Shown here one piece after another: positions 5,014 to 5,217 of a stretch of 5,217 nucleotides of DNA. The position numbers were made by a program, and so were the translations under genes. This DNA comes from Noviherbaspirillum sp. (GTDB lineage: Bacteria > Pseudomonadota > Gammaproteobacteria > Burkholderiales > Burkholderiaceae): contig JAQGLQ010000111.1 of assembly GCA_028292785.1 (NCBI GenBank), positions 1 to 5,217 of the forward strand, given 5' to 3'. The stretch's first letter is position 1, and every line of letters starts with the position of its first letter. Below the pieces are notes generated by a model. It saw nothing but the letters and a program-made list of their open reading frames with translations, did no database searches and was not told the origin of the DNA.

Positions 5014-5217
5014 ATGGCTGAAATCGTCGGCGCATTCTGCATACCGCACGACCCGTTTATCACCGCGCACACCGAACTGGCCGATCCCGACCAGGCCGCG
5101 CGCATCTTCGCCGCCTTCGAGCACATCCGTCAGGAGACCACGCGGCGCGGCGCCGACACCGTCATCGTCATCGGCGACGATCACTATGCGCTGTTCGGCC
5201 CGGATTGCCAGCCGCAG
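5014..5217 (+). CDS. LigB-family (class III) extradiol ring-cleavage dioxygenase, N-terminal part
   Basis: The first 68 codons are present; the gene continues past the right edge. The start MAEIVGAFCIPHDPF places His12 exactly where the LigB catalytic subunit of protocatechuate 4,5-dioxygenase has its first Fe(II) ligand. ADTVIVIGDDHYALFGP carries His57, matching the second iron ligand in the family's (N/D)DH motif. The glutamate ligand lies outside the window. Enzymes of this family cleave catechol-type rings beside the hydroxyls using Fe(II) and oxygen in the cytoplasm. The start is supported by AAAAGGA (4998-5004), nine bases before ATG. The preceding isomerase-like gene ends 28 bp upstream, so co-transcription is likely. 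No LigA-like small subunit gene is seen upstream; it could be downstream, fused, or absent. Which diol it cleaves, and whether it is the one made by the Rieske oxygenase here, is inference. Confidence 0.88.
   Translation, partial: MAEIVGAFCIPHDPFITAHTELADPDQAARIFAAFEHIRQETTRRGADTVIVIGDDHYALFGPDCQPQ

Overview
This GC-rich window looks like a piece of an aromatic-catabolism island from a proteobacterium, most likely a betaproteobacterium of the Burkholderiales. The pointers are a Bug/TctC-type periplasmic binding protein (a family greatly expanded in that order), GC-biased third codon positions that create long antisense shadow frames, and the mix of Rieske oxygenase, LysR regulator, 2-hydroxychromene-2-carboxylate isomerase-like protein and LigB-type extradiol dioxygenase. 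The taxonomic call is inference; no marker gene is present.

Layout. The left edge holds the last 34 codons of a plus-strand gene with a C-terminus like cupin ring-cleavage dioxygenases of the gentisate 1,2-dioxygenase type. It converges on a minus-strand Bug substrate-binding protein gene (205-1188), and a strong hairpin (166-188) lies between the two stop codons. A 247-bp divergent control region follows (1189-1435). It carries two identical copies of a 13-bp sequence with an odd-centred palindrome, one matching extended -10 element facing each way, and a separate dyad inside the Bug promoter. To its right, on the plus strand, lie the alpha and beta subunits of a ring-hydroxylating dioxygenase with overlapping stop and start codons (1436-3072). 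Two bases beyond the beta stop, a CysB-like LysR regulator gene ends on the minus strand (3075-4016). A second divergent region of 363 bp (4017-4379) separates the regulator from a plus-strand pair: a DsbA-fold isomerase-like gene (4380-4985, TTG start with a strong Shine-Dalgarno) and, 28 bp later, the first 68 codons of a LigB-family extradiol dioxygenase that runs off the right edge.

How the parts may work together. The Bug protein would capture a small carboxylate in the periplasm for a tripartite uptake system whose membrane subunits are not in view. The Rieske oxygenase would hydroxylate an aromatic ring, the LigB protein would cleave the resulting diol, and the isomerase-like protein would process a cleavage product. 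The LysR protein probably controls one or both divergent regions. No ferredoxin or reductase for the oxygenase is present here. The substrate cannot be read from sequence alone.

Most distinctive points: the duplicated operator-like palindrome with matched divergent promoters; unusual residues in both metal sites of the oxygenase alpha subunit (Arg after the Rieske His-111, and a compressed iron motif with Glu in place of Asp); and a CysB-type regulator that lacks the sulfate-binding threonines. I found no mobile element, CRISPR array, tRNA or rRNA. Most of the window is a recognisable catabolic cluster and I do not claim a wholly new system.
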